A DNA stretch of 64,000 nt from Paenibacillus assamensis DSM 18201 (lineage in GTDB: Bacteria > Bacillota > Bacilli > Paenibacillales > Paenibacillaceae). The notes beneath the pieces are model-generated. The model ran no database searches and was not told the DNA's origin. It was given only the letters and a program-made list of their open reading frames with translations. The position numbers and the translations under genes are program-made. The stretch lies in contig NZ_AULU01000016.1 of NCBI RefSeq assembly GCF_000422445.1, positions 1 to 64,000 on the forward strand. The letters are read 5' to 3'. This document shows, one piece after another, positions 8,278 to 16,164 of the stretch (its first letter is position 1; each line of letters starts with the position of its first letter).

Positions 8278-9337
8278 AGACTTGGAACGGCTAAAGAAAG
8301 ATTATCAAAACATCGAAATTCCTGATGAGCTCACTTCTGTGACGCGGCAAGCATTGGAACGGGGGAAGCGGGAACGGGAGCGATTAAAGCAAGCTTCCTA
8401 TCATGATGTGAGTTATGGTCACATTGATAATCAAGGTCTGGATACGAAGTCAGGCTCTATTCAAATGAATCGTGAAGATCGTAACTACCAGCAGCGTTCA
8501 GGTAAGCTGCAAAGGCAACGAGCATTACTACGGAATCGATGGGCGAAGCGTATAGGGGCTAGCGCAGCAGCTTTATTTGTATTGTTTACGATCAGCGTGA
8601 ATACGATGCCTGCTTTTGCAAGCAGCCTCGAGAATATTCCAGGTATCGGCAAGCTAGTAAAGGTATTGCAGTTTAATAAGGGAGAAGCAGAAGGTGGTCA
8701 GATTACAGACTCAACGGATATTTATGCGATCGGATTACATGAGAAGGGCGATAGTGATCAGATTACGATTCGTTTCCAACAAAATAATAGAGAGCAGGAC
8801 GTAGCAAGCTACTTCCATGTTACTCATCGTGAGTTCCCAAATACGATGACATTTGCGGTTGGTGGCGCTCGTAACTTCTCTGCCGAGCAAGATTTGGCTA
8901 CTTTGAAAAAGAGTAAATTTGTGCAGGATGCCTATATGATTATATCACCGGATGATTCGCTTGTTCGCTTTACAATTGTATTTAAACAGCCGGTTGCTTA
9001 TGAAGTAAAGGAATATCAACAACCAGCAGAGGTTGTACTTACCTTAAAGCAAGGCGACGCAATAAATGAGTTAGAAGCGGTATATTCGGTACGTACTGCT
9101 TCGCATCCATTTGGAGAAGAGCAAAGCATGATGGAGGAGAAGCTGCTCGAACAAGAACATGTCCGTATTTTGAAAGACAGTGCTGGTACGTATTTGGTGG
9201 AAGCAGGCTACTATCCGACGAAGGAAGAAGCGCAAGCCCAACTGCGTAAGCTAGAAGAGCAGCACGGTTTGCAAGGACAGCTATATGTGGAAGAACGGAC
9301 ATTATTGCATACACCAGCGCTAATTCGCGCTAAATAA
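8270..9337 (+). CDS. Membrane anti-sigma factor with C-terminal SPOR-like segment
   Basis: The protein has a charged cytoplasmic N-terminus (about 1-95, many K/R/E) that would hold the ECF sigma factor. A single membrane helix (IGASAAALFVLFTISV, about residue 100) follows, then an extracytoplasmic region. SSLENIPGIGKLVKVLQF just outside the membrane is typical of DUF4179/RsiV-like anti-sigma proteins. The last 50 residues (VRILKDSAGTYLVEAGYYPTKEEAQAQL...) resemble a SPOR domain, which binds denuded peptidoglycan, suggesting the complex senses the cell wall. TTG at 8270 gives better ribosome-site spacing than GTG 8261. The gene overlaps the sigma factor by 8 bp. Confidence 0.8.
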   Translation: MNKDLERLKKDYQNIEIPDELTSVTRQALERGKRERERLKQASYHDVSYGHIDNQGLDTKSGSIQMNREDRNYQQRSGKLQRQRALLRNRWAKRIGASAAALFVLFTISVNTMPAFASSLENIPGIGKLVKVLQFNKGEAEGGQITDSTDIYAIGLHEKGDSDQITIRFQQNNREQDVASYFHVTHREFPNTMTFAVGGARNFSAEQDLATLKKSKFVQDAYMIISPDDSLVRFTIVFKQPVAYEVKEYQQPAEVVLTLKQGDAINELEAVYSVRTASHPFGEEQSMMEEKLLEQEHVRILKDSAGTYLVEAGYYPTKEEAQAQLRKLEEQHGLQGQLYVEERTLLHTPALIRAK

Positions 9338-9417
9338 TAGGTTGTGATGGTATGAGTTGACAGATTATGTAATGCGGTTTACACTTCTACCAGCTAATAA
9401 GGAATAGGTGGTGCAGG

Positions 9418-9948
9418 ATGACAGTAAGAACGATATTGCCATTTGGCGACCCATTATTACGTAAAGCTTGTAGACCGATAACAGAGATGTCGCCGCGGAT
9501 GTTGACCTTGTTGACAGATTTGAAAGAGACGCTTTATGCGGAGCCTGGGCGTGCGGGTTTGGCTGCACCGCAAATTGGTATGTTGCGGAGAGCTGTTGTG
9601 ATGGATATGGGGGATGGCTTTCGAGAGTTTATCAATCCTGAGATCATGGAAGCTCACGGTGAACAGCAAAGTTTCGAGGCATGCTTATCTTATCCGGGCT
9701 ATTATGGACGTGTAACCCGTTATCAGTATGTCAAAGTAAAGAGTGTGGATCAAGAAGGACAGCAGCTCATAACGGAAGCGGAAGGCGATTTGGCCGTCTG
9801 CTTGCAGCATGAAATCGATCATTTGGATGGTATCTTATTCGTGGATCGAATGAAAGATGGGGTGCTCATTCATGAAGTTACCAAGCATCGAGTTCCATTG
9901 CTGGATGTGATTAAGCTGGCGAACAGCAGAACATGCAGCTTGCCGTAG
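9418..9948 (+). CDS. def: Peptide deformylase
   Basis: It removes the N-formyl group from new proteins in the cytoplasm, using a bound metal. All three signature motifs are present: GLAAPQIG, EACLSYPG (the metal-ligand Cys; the usual EGCLS has Ala instead of Gly here) and QHEIDHLDGILF (the two His ligands and catalytic Glu). The length of 176 aa is typical. Start ATG 9418 follows GGTGGTGCAGG. A second deformylase elsewhere in the genome would be usual in Bacillota. A terminator follows at 9989. Confidence 0.95.
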   Translation: MTVRTILPFGDPLLRKACRPITEMSPRMLTLLTDLKETLYAEPGRAGLAAPQIGMLRRAVVMDMGDGFREFINPEIMEAHGEQQSFEACLSYPGYYGRVTRYQYVKVKSVDQEGQQLITEAEGDLAVCLQHEIDHLDGILFVDRMKDGVLIHEVTKHRVPLLDVIKLANSRTCSLP

Positions 9949-9988
9949 TACACTAAATATAGTGAGTGCACGAAATGTGCAGTGAAGT

Positions 9989-10024
9989 TAATCCCGTCAC
10001 TTCCTATCGGAAGAGACGGGATTA
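9989..10024 (+). terminator. Terminator between def and the ROK gene
   Basis: TAATCCCGTC pairs with GACGGGATTA, with an inner TTCC/GGAA stem. It can serve def and, read the other way, the convergent ROK gene. Confidence 0.65.
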
Positions 10025-10084
10025 CTTGTATAGAAAATGATTAATCTTGAACATAAACTTGAAGATAGGCTTGTATGACCTAAT

Positions 10085-11335
10085 TTAGGCTTCTTGTCGA
10101 GATGTAAGATTGTCGAGAACGAGCAGCGCTGCGCCGATAGCGATGGCTTCTTCGCCGTAAGTTCCTTTACTAAATACAACTTGATAGCTCGGGTAATGGT
10201 AGGTGCGGCGAATAGCCGTTTGCGTAGCTGTATAGAAGAATAGGTCATTGGACGTCATTAGAGGTCCACCAAGGATGACTTTTTCAGGATGCAGCACGTT
10301 CAGTAGATTCGCAAGTCCAATGCCGAAGTAAGTAGCAGCCTGACTGACGATCTCAGTAGCCAGTGTATCTTGTTGATGAAGTGCTTCGATGATATGTCTG
10401 AATGTAACAGCTTCACCGAGTTGAATCACGGATTGGAGGCGGCTTGGCCGACCTGTTCGGAGCTTCGAGATCGCTTCTCGCTCAATTGCATAGATCGTGG
10501 CATAAGAGTCGAGACAGCCATAGTTGCCTCCTGGTGTGCGATGAGGAATTCCATCAGCTTGGATAATCATTTGACCAAGGGAGCCTTCCATATCTGTAGC
10601 ACCGTGAATAAGTTTGCCATCTGCCATCATCGCGGAGCGCAGTCCAACTCCAGCATGAACGTAAAGCATATAACGGACACCTTTTGTACGATTGCTCCAA
10701 GATTCGGCAATAATAGCCGTATTGGCTCCATTATCAAGCAGCACAGGAATACGCAGTCGATGCTCCAGCTCTGCACCGATCGGAACATCATTCCAACCAG
10801 GAGCATAGAACCATTGCGGATTCTCTATGATGCCAGTAAAACGATCAAGCGTGCCTACTGCTCCGATACCAAGTCCAATGCACTGTTCATGTGGAATACG
10901 ATACTTGGCAACCCATAGCTGTATTTGCTCCACAACGTAATCAATCAATGCAGAGGGTGTCATATGCTCTGTCATTGTCCAGCTAATCGAGTCGATCTTC
11001 TGTCCTGCCGCATCAACAATAGCAAGGCGAGAAGTTGTCCGCGAAATGTCCAGCCCGAAACAATAGCCATAAGATGCCCTTGTTCGATAGAGAATGGGAC
11101 GCCGCCCACCTGTTGAGGCACCGAATCCGCTCTCCTCAATGAGTCCAGCAGCAGACAACTCTTCCAGTACGCGGGTGAGTGTGCTAACGGTTAAGCCGCT
11201 CTTTGTGAGCAGGTCGTTCTTCGAGATTTCGTGCTTCTGCCGAATCCGTCTAAAGATCTCCCGTGCCTTTGATGAAGGGATTCGATCTTGCAAGGGCAGA
11301 TGCGTTCTTCCATCCTGAGCGTGTGTATTAGACAT
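10085..11335 (-). CDS. ROK-family transcriptional regulator (NagC/XylR type)
   Basis: An N-terminal winged helix-turn-helix (about 25-90: ISKNDLLTKSGLTVSTLTRVLEEL...) is followed by a sugar-kinase-like ROK domain (about 95-410). GLDISRTTSRLAIVDAAG is the first phosphate-loop-type segment and GLGIGAVGTLDRFTGIIENP is also characteristic. The zinc motif region reads GGNYGCLDSYA, a weakened form of the usual CGxxGCxE, so metal binding may be altered. Proteins of this kind usually repress sugar-use genes. Here the gene overlaps the upstream chromate transporter gene by 8 bp, so it is probably transcribed with the two transporter genes; whether it regulates them is unknown. Confidence 0.88.
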   Translation of the reverse strand: MSNTHAQDGRTHLPLQDRIPSSKAREIFRRIRQKHEISKNDLLTKSGLTVSTLTRVLEELSAAGLIEESGFGASTGGRRPILYRTRASYGYCFGLDISRTTSRLAIVDAAGQKIDSISWTMTEHMTPSALIDYVVEQIQLWVAKYRIPHEQCIGLGIGAVGTLDRFTGIIENPQWFYAPGWNDVPIGAELEHRLRIPVLLDNGANTAIIAESWSNRTKGVRYMLYVHAGVGLRSAMMADGKLIHGATDMEGSLGQMIIQADGIPHRTPGGNYGCLDSYATIYAIEREAISKLRTGRPSRLQSVIQLGEAVTFRHIIEALHQQDTLATEIVSQAATYFGIGLANLLNVLHPEKVILGGPLMTSNDLFFYTATQTAIRRTYHYPSYQVVFSKGTYGEEAIAIGAALLVLDNLTSRQEA

Positions 11336-11864
11336 ATAAAATAATCCCCGCTATTCCTGAAATTAAAATGACAGCGATGGGATGCAGCTTCCAACGAATA
11401 AGCGCGAACAGCATGACAGCGAAAATAACGATGCTGAACCACGTATATCGAGCATATCCGTTCAATAGGCCGGAATGCACCGCCATATTGAAGGCAGCGT
11501 AGGCGATAAGCGCCATAACAGCTGGCTTCATGCCGTCGAGTGCAGCTTGCACCCAATGATTATGATACATCCGGTAGAATAGAGTAGCAACTAAAAACAT
11601 CAAAATAATGGAAGGTAATACAATTCCAATACTAGCGGCAGTGCTTCCGATCCATCCTGATGCTGCGTAGCCCACATAGACGGCACTATTCATCGCAACT
11701 GAGCCTGGAGCCATTCCTGCCAATGTAACAGCGTCAGTAAATTCGGTCGCGGTCATCCAGTTATGCTGCAACACTTCATGCTCGATCAGTGGAATCATCG
11801 CATATCCTCCGCCGAATGAAACGAACCCTAATTTGAAAAAGGTCCAAAACAGATCCCATATCAT
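11328..11864 (-). CDS. chrA: Chromate transporter, short-chain subunit (second half)
   Basis: This 178-aa membrane protein is one half of a short-chain CHR pair; the two halves together equal one full-length ChrA. GFVSFGGGYAMIPLI and LAGMAPGSVAMNSAVYVGY are the conserved CHR motifs, and five or six hydrophobic segments are visible. Known relatives export chromate using the proton gradient, but many CHR proteins have unproven substrates. The frame opens upstream to 12032, but ATG 11864 with AGAAAGGAAC before it gives the proper N-terminus (MIWDLFW). The 3' end overlaps the ROK gene. Confidence 0.88.
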   Translation of the reverse strand: MIWDLFWTFFKLGFVSFGGGYAMIPLIEHEVLQHNWMTATEFTDAVTLAGMAPGSVAMNSAVYVGYAASGWIGSTAASIGIVLPSIILMFLVATLFYRMYHNHWVQAALDGMKPAVMALIAYAAFNMAVHSGLLNGYARYTWFSIVIFAVMLFALIRWKLHPIAVILISGIAGIILYV

Positions 11865-11878
11865 CGTTGAGTTCCTTT

Positions 11879-12481
11879 CTATTTTCCATTTTTTCGAACA
11901 GTTCGATTTACAGCGTGTTTCCATTGAAAATAATGAACGAGGCAGCCGGCAACCATGCCGCATGCAATGACAATAACAGGATTTAATGCCGTCCAGAGCA
12001 GCAGAATGCAGCTTCCTCCGAATGTTATCCAAGCCGCGCGTGAACGAAGGACATCTTTGTGCATACGAATGGCTGCATAGGCAATGAGTGCAATGATTGC
12101 TGGCTGAATGCCTAGCATGGCCGCCTCGAGGAAAGGAGAATGTTGATATATGGCTGCTAAAATGGATAACACTAGCATGATCATGACAGTTGGAAGTGAT
12201 ATAGCGGTAACAGAAGCGAGCAAGCCACGAATTCCCGCCATTCGATATCCGACAAGCGCTGCAATATTGATGGCGACGCCACCAGGAGTAGCTCCTGCAA
12301 TGGCTGTTATTTCGTGCATCTCATTAGGGGTTATCCATCCCCGCCGATCAGTTATTTCGCGATGAATGACCGGTAATATAGCGTACCCGCCACCAAAGGT
12401 CGTCGGGCTTATTTTGATAAAGGATAAAAATAATTGAAAGCATAGCTGTGACGTTGTGAAGAGGGAAGATGATGATTGCAT
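11879..12481 (-). CDS. chrA: Chromate transporter, short-chain subunit (first half)
   Basis: This 200-aa CHR-family protein has the motif pair SPTTFGGGYAILPVIHRE and IAGATPGGVAINIAALVGY, homologous to but clearly diverged from the following gene. Adjacent short CHR genes usually encode proteins of opposite membrane topology that work as a heterodimer. It is the first gene of an apparent three-gene unit on the minus strand (chr, chr, ROK), with only 14 bp to the next. A -10-like TATAAT lies about 40 bp upstream. Confidence 0.88.
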   Translation of the reverse strand: MQSSSSLFTTSQLCFQLFLSFIKISPTTFGGGYAILPVIHREITDRRGWITPNEMHEITAIAGATPGGVAINIAALVGYRMAGIRGLLASVTAISLPTVMIMLVLSILAAIYQHSPFLEAAMLGIQPAIIALIAYAAIRMHKDVLRSRAAWITFGGSCILLLWTALNPVIVIACGMVAGCLVHYFQWKHAVNRTVRKNGK

Positions 12482-12820
12482 CGTTGTTAACCCCTTTTCC
12501 TAGTACTTCTTGATATCTTTATTATAGGACACTTAATTTCATTTTGGAATAAAGTATGGTTTTTTTATAAATGGAAGAGGAGGTAAATACGGTTAAATCA
12601 TAAATATAAATAGATCGCGGATATACATTTGTTTAAATTGAACTTAACATTGAACTGAACATACGGAGAAGTGATTGAAGGGAGATTCAGCTATTTTTCT
12701 TTCGAATGAACAATGAATATATAAACAATGAACATATATAAGTAAATAGTCAAAAAAACAGCTGTCATCCCGCAAGCGGAATGACAGCTGTTTTTCAAAG
12801 GTCAGATGACCCAATTATAA
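12482..12820. other. Intergenic region between the chr operon and sodA
   Basis: This A+T-rich spacer has no credible gene. On the minus strand it holds a TATAAT at 12521-12526 that is probably the -10 of the chr operon (the -35 is weak). At its right end is the sodA terminator. Repeated AACAATGAA-type words around 12700-12735 form no clear element. Confidence 0.6.
12752..12796 (-). terminator. sodA terminator
   Basis: AAAAAACAGCTGTCAT and ATGACAGCTGTTTTT form a perfect stem around CCCGCAAGCGGA. It has T-runs in both directions and could act bidirectionally. Confidence 0.9.
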
Positions 12821-13435
12821 TTAGTTGTTCAAAGCTGCTTCGTAGCGCTTCTCAACTTCGGACCAGTTCACAACGTTCCAGAATGCAGCGATGTAGTCTG
12901 GACGTTTGTTCTGGTAGTTCAAGTAGTAAGCGTGCTCCCATACATCAAGGCCAAGAACTGGAGTCTTGCCTTCCATGATTGGGGAGTCTTGGTTAGGCAA
13001 GCTGTATACAGTCAATTTGCCGTTGTCTACAGCAAGGAATGCCCAGCCGCTACCGAAACGTGTTGTAGCTGCTTTAGCAAAATCTTCTTTGAACTTGTCG
13101 AAACCGCCAAGCTCGTTCTCGATTGCCTCAGCAAGCTTACCGGATGGTGCGCCGCCAGCGTTAGGAGCGATTGTCTCCCAGAATAGGGAGTGGTTCGCAT
13201 GACCGCCACCGTTGTTGCGGACAGCAGTACGGATGCTTTCTGGAACATCGTCCAGATTAGCGATCAAATCTTCAATAGACTTGTCTTGCAATTCAGGAGC
13301 GGACTCCAAAGCTGCATTCAAGTTCGTAACATACGTATTGTGGTGACGACCGTGGTGGATAGTCATTGTTGTTTCGTCGATATGCGGCTCCAAAGCGTTA
13401 GGTGCGTATGGAAGCGCTGGTAGTTGATGTGCCAT
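12821..13435 (-). CDS. sodA: Superoxide dismutase (Mn/Fe family)
   Basis: It converts superoxide to hydrogen peroxide and oxygen in the cytoplasm. The protein is 204 aa, a standard length, and has the four metal ligands: His in [12 protein letters not shown], His in NHSLFWETI, and Asp and His in [13 protein letters not shown]. The Gly-rich [11 protein letters not shown] and GSGWAFLAV segments point to a Mn-type enzyme, though family members cannot be assigned to a metal with certainty. AGGAGGT stands just before the start. It is monocistronic, with the terminator at 12752. A second SOD-domain gene lies at 25779. Confidence 0.96.
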   Translation of the reverse strand: MAHQLPALPYAPNALEPHIDETTMTIHHGRHHNTYVTNLNAALESAPELQDKSIEDLIANLDDVPESIRTAVRNNGGGHANHSLFWETIAPNAGGAPSGKLAEAIENELGGFDKFKEDFAKAATTRFGSGWAFLAVDNGKLTVYSLPNQDSPIMEGKTPVLGLDVWEHAYYLNYQNKRPDYIAAFWNVVNWSEVEKRYEAALNN

Positions 13436-13996
13436 TATGCATTACCTCCTAAAAGGAATATGTAATAACTCTACTTTCAATTAAACCTGATCCTATTGAA
13501 TAAATCAACAAAAAAGTTTAAAAAGTCTTGAAGGTCTAAAATGACTGTGTAAATTACCCGCAAATCAGTGTGAAGGGAAGGCAAGTTAAGTTTCGCTTTC
13601 TATTATGTACCCAATTTCGATTATTTATAAACGAATGAGTACGAGTAATAGTAAGATTTGAAGCTGGCTTCAATATGTGAGAGGGCATATCCATTACACT
13701 AACCAAAAAGTAAATCATTTATTTAGCCTAAATACCTAGATAAAGATATCATTTGGAAATAAATATACACTTTTAACAGGAATTAAGACAAAATACCTTT
13801 GTAAACGATTTCAATTAAGCGCTTTCAATAGAAAACGAAAGATTTTCTATGCTTTTTTATGGAATATGGCCGAAGAAGAAGGAATTTAGGCTTTTTTGTC
13901 GTATAATACTTAGGTCAGAGGGAAAGACCAAACAGACGATAGATAGAGACAATAGACGCTGTAAATACATTGAGTTCAGGATGAGGAGAGTAAGAC
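13436..13996. other. Intergenic region between sodA and the acetyltransferase gene
   Basis: About 560 bp of A+T-rich sequence without a convincing gene. It contains the divergent sodA control region and, near 13800, two abutting cre-like sites listed separately. A TATAAT at 13902-13907 may be the -10 for the acetyltransferase gene, but no good -35 is seen. Confidence 0.5.
13800..13827 (+). promoter_or_regulatory. Two abutting cre-like sites (CcpA)
   Basis: TGTAAACGATTTCA at 13800-13813 matches the cre consensus at every fixed position. The next 14 bases read on the minus strand are TGAAAGCGCTTAAT, a second match failing only at the last two bases. The pair is about 170 bp before the acetyltransferase gene and 365 bp from sodA. 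Which gene they serve is not clear. Confidence 0.5.
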
Positions 13997-14431
13997 ATGA
14001 TTGTTCGTTCCTTTCAATTGTCGGATTATATGCCGACGAAGCAGTTGCTGGAGTTGTCATTGTCGGAAGAATGTTGCGAGAAAACTTGGGATGCCTTTGC
14101 ACGACAACTGTCATTAGATGGTGAGCTTGTCGTCGTTGCACAATTGGAGCTGGATTCAGAAGTACGTACTGTAGGGGTTGCGATTGGGACAGTAGACCAG
14201 AACAATGGCTACTACTATCGCTTGGCAGTACATCCTGAATTCCGTAACCAAGGTATTGGCAAAGCGCTTGTAGGCAAGTTGGAGCAGAAGTTCCAACAAC
14301 GTAAAGTAAGGAACATTATGATTGCTGCAGATGAGCATACTGAGATGGTGCTTCCGTTCTTTGAGCAGTTGGGATACGGAACACAGCATGTCTTGCGTTC
14401 ACTGAAGCAGTTGCGCATCGTGGCTGGCTAA
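13997..14431 (+). CDS. GNAT-family N-acetyltransferase
   Basis: This 144-aa protein has the GNAT acetyl-CoA site: YYYRLAVHPEFRNQGIGKALVGKLEQ matches motif A (V..R.QGIG.AL). A beta-strand, motif B-like NIMIAADEHTE and a final FFEQLGYG complete the fold. It would transfer an acetyl group from acetyl-CoA to an amine, but substrate cannot be told from sequence. ATG 13997 follows GAGGAG. A hairpin terminator lies at 14483. Confidence 0.88.
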   Translation: MIVRSFQLSDYMPTKQLLELSLSEECCEKTWDAFARQLSLDGELVVVAQLELDSEVRTVGVAIGTVDQNNGYYYRLAVHPEFRNQGIGKALVGKLEQKFQQRKVRNIMIAADEHTEMVLPFFEQLGYGTQHVLRSLKQLRIVAG

Positions 14432-14482
14432 TAGCAAGCAGAATCACGATTAAGCACGTACAATCGAATATCATGCATAGGA

Positions 14483-14529
14483 AGGCATATCTTTTCAACC
14501 GTTGCATTCGGGGGAAAGATATGCTTTTC
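14483..14529 (+). terminator. Terminator after the acetyltransferase gene
   Basis: AGGCATATCTTTTC pairs with GGAAAGATATGCTTTT around a 16-base loop. Confidence 0.65.
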
Positions 14530-14565
14530 TATTAGTATATGATGACGTGAGGCTGATGGTAGCGC

Positions 14566-15111
14566 ATGATTGCATATCGTAGAACACTTGTGAAAAGTTT
14601 TAAGCATGATGGGCATTTGCATCGAATGTGGATGGAGAATTGGATCGTCCCTAAGCAAATGTGTCACCAGCTACATCAACAAGAAGACATGCTGGTGCTC
14701 ATTAACTGTCATACTCCTATCCAGGAAGCGAATGGCAAGCAGTGGATAAGCAAAGTGCCGGCGGTCACTTTTTTTGTCCCGAATCAATGGTTCAATATTG
14801 TCGCTCTCATAGAAGAGCAGGGAATACGGTATTATTGTAATATTGCGTCACCAGCATACCAGACAGATGAGGTCATTACTTATATTGATTACGATCTGGA
14901 CGTGATCCGTCATTCCGACGGCCATATCGCGATTGTTGATCGTGAGGAATATGATATGAATCGTCTGGTGTATCATTATTCTGATGTTGTAGAACGGCGG
15001 GTCGCACAAGGAATGGAAGCACTAATGGGACGGATGCGCAAGGGAGATACTCCTTTTCAGGATGAAGCGGTCCTATGGTACTATCAACAATGGATGAAAG
15101 CCCAAAGTTAA
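14566..15111 (+). CDS. DUF402 protein, likely nucleoside tri/diphosphatase-like
   Basis: The 181-aa protein matches the DUF402 pattern: a beta-rich barrel with VPNQWFNIVALIEEQGIRYYCNIASP followed by ITYIDYDLDVI and REEYDMNRLVYHYSD. Characterised Gram-positive members (Ntdp-type) hydrolyse nucleoside di- and triphosphates with Mg2+, using the conserved Asp/Glu cluster seen in DYDLD and DREEYD. The function here is inferred from that family. The following RNase HI gene begins 24 bp downstream, so the two may be cotranscribed. Confidence 0.75.
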   Translation: MIAYRRTLVKSFKHDGHLHRMWMENWIVPKQMCHQLHQQEDMLVLINCHTPIQEANGKQWISKVPAVTFFVPNQWFNIVALIEEQGIRYYCNIASPAYQTDEVITYIDYDLDVIRHSDGHIAIVDREEYDMNRLVYHYSDVVERRVAQGMEALMGRMRKGDTPFQDEAVLWYYQQWMKAQS

Positions 15112-15135
15112 TCGGGTTATGATGGAGGTAGCTTG

Positions 15136-15576
15136 GTGAAACAAGTACTAATTTACACAGATGGCGCCTGCTCTGGGAACCCCGGTCCTGGAGGATGGGG
15201 CGCCGTGCTCCTTTTTGGTGTATATCGCAAAGAAATATCTGGCGGAGAGAAGCATACGACCAATAATCGCATGGAGATTCAGGCGGTCATCGAGGCACTG
15301 AAAGCGTTGAATGAACCTTGTCTCGTCAAGCTGTACAGTGATTCTGCTTATGTCGTTAATTGTTTTCAACAAGGCTGGATTTACAATTGGATGAAAAATG
15401 GCTGGCGTACGAGCAAAGGGCTGGCTGTCGAAAATAAAGAATTGTGGCAGGAGCTCTGGCAGTTGATGCGCAAGCATAAAGTCGAATATATAAAGGTTAA
15501 GGGCCACAGTGACAATGAATTGAATAATCATTGTGACTTCCTAGCACGAGAAGCGATTAAGCAATTGGGCAAATAA
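15136..15576 (+). CDS. rnhA: Ribonuclease HI
   Basis: It cleaves the RNA strand of RNA-DNA hybrids in the cytoplasm. The four catalytic acidic residues are seen: Asp in YTDGACSGNPGPGGWG, Glu in NNRMEIQAVIEAL, Asp in YSDSAYVV and Asp in NNHCDFLAREA; the KGHSDNE histidine is also present. The length (146 aa) matches E. coli RnhA. GTG 15136 is placed seven bases after GGAGG and is a better start than TTG 15133. Type 1 RNase H of this active form is less universal in Bacillota than RNase HII/HIII. Confidence 0.94.
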   Translation: MKQVLIYTDGACSGNPGPGGWGAVLLFGVYRKEISGGEKHTTNNRMEIQAVIEALKALNEPCLVKLYSDSAYVVNCFQQGWIYNWMKNGWRTSKGLAVENKELWQELWQLMRKHKVEYIKVKGHSDNELNNHCDFLAREAIKQLGK

Positions 15577-15643
15577 TTGTAGGAACATAACAGGGTGGTA
15601 TTCACGATACTTTCCACTTGATTTACATTAAATAGGATGATTT

Positions 15644-15832
15644 GGTCAAAAGTGCAGCTATTTTAGCTGTAAAACATCATTTTACGATGATTAAGGACAA
15701 AAATGCAGTTATTTTGCTCGATTATGTACTTGAAATAGGTATGGGAACCTAAATAAATGCATTTTTGCGGATAATATCCCTAAAACGAAATTTTACAGAT
15801 TAAATAACTGCATAATTGCCGCTTTTTAGACC
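15644..15832 (+). repeat. Dispersed intergenic repeat, copy 1
   Basis: This 189-bp element starts GGTCAAAAGTGCAGCTATTT and ends in TTTTTAGACC, so its termini are complementary. It contains two forward units (15644 and about 15695, GGACAAAAATGCAGTTATTT) and two inverted units (about 15750, AAATAAATGCATTTTTGC, and about 15803, AAATAACTGCATAATTGC). The same arrangement occurs at 27445 and, reversed, at 36891. Conserved inner words include AAAACATCATTTT and GATAATA. No coding potential was seen. Confidence 0.75.
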
Positions 15833-15913
15833 AGAGGCTTACCATAATGAAGCATTCATAACAGATACGGTGTCCGTAAGCAATGCTAAGCTAGCTAATT
15901 TGTAATGGAATAG

Positions 15914-15943
15914 ACATCAAGCAAAGTTTTGCTTGGTGTTTTT
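15914..15943 (+). terminator. Terminator-like hairpin upstream of the queG fusion
   Basis: ACATCAAGCAAA pairs with TTTGCTTGGTGT and is followed by TTTTT. It could end rnhA transcription or that of the repeat. Confidence 0.65.
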
Positions 15944-16164
15944 GGCAATCTTGTTTATGGTAGAAACACACGTTGATCCGAACCGCACTTTAACGTTATC
16001 ATTAGTAGGGTTACAATAAGGTATCGAACATCTTGTTAACGAACTTCTAACTTTTGATATAGCAACCATATTTTTTGCATGTTATTCAATTTGTAATCAT
16101 GGATGTATTATATAGCCGGATTGTTTTCGGATGTAAAAATAAATGGAAAAGGAGGGGGCGTGAA

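Noticed and set aside
16075-16164. Upstream extension of the QueG fusion
   Set aside because: The extra 30 residues are Val/Ile/Lys-rich without a QueG match, and AAGGAGGGGG is placed for ATG 16165.
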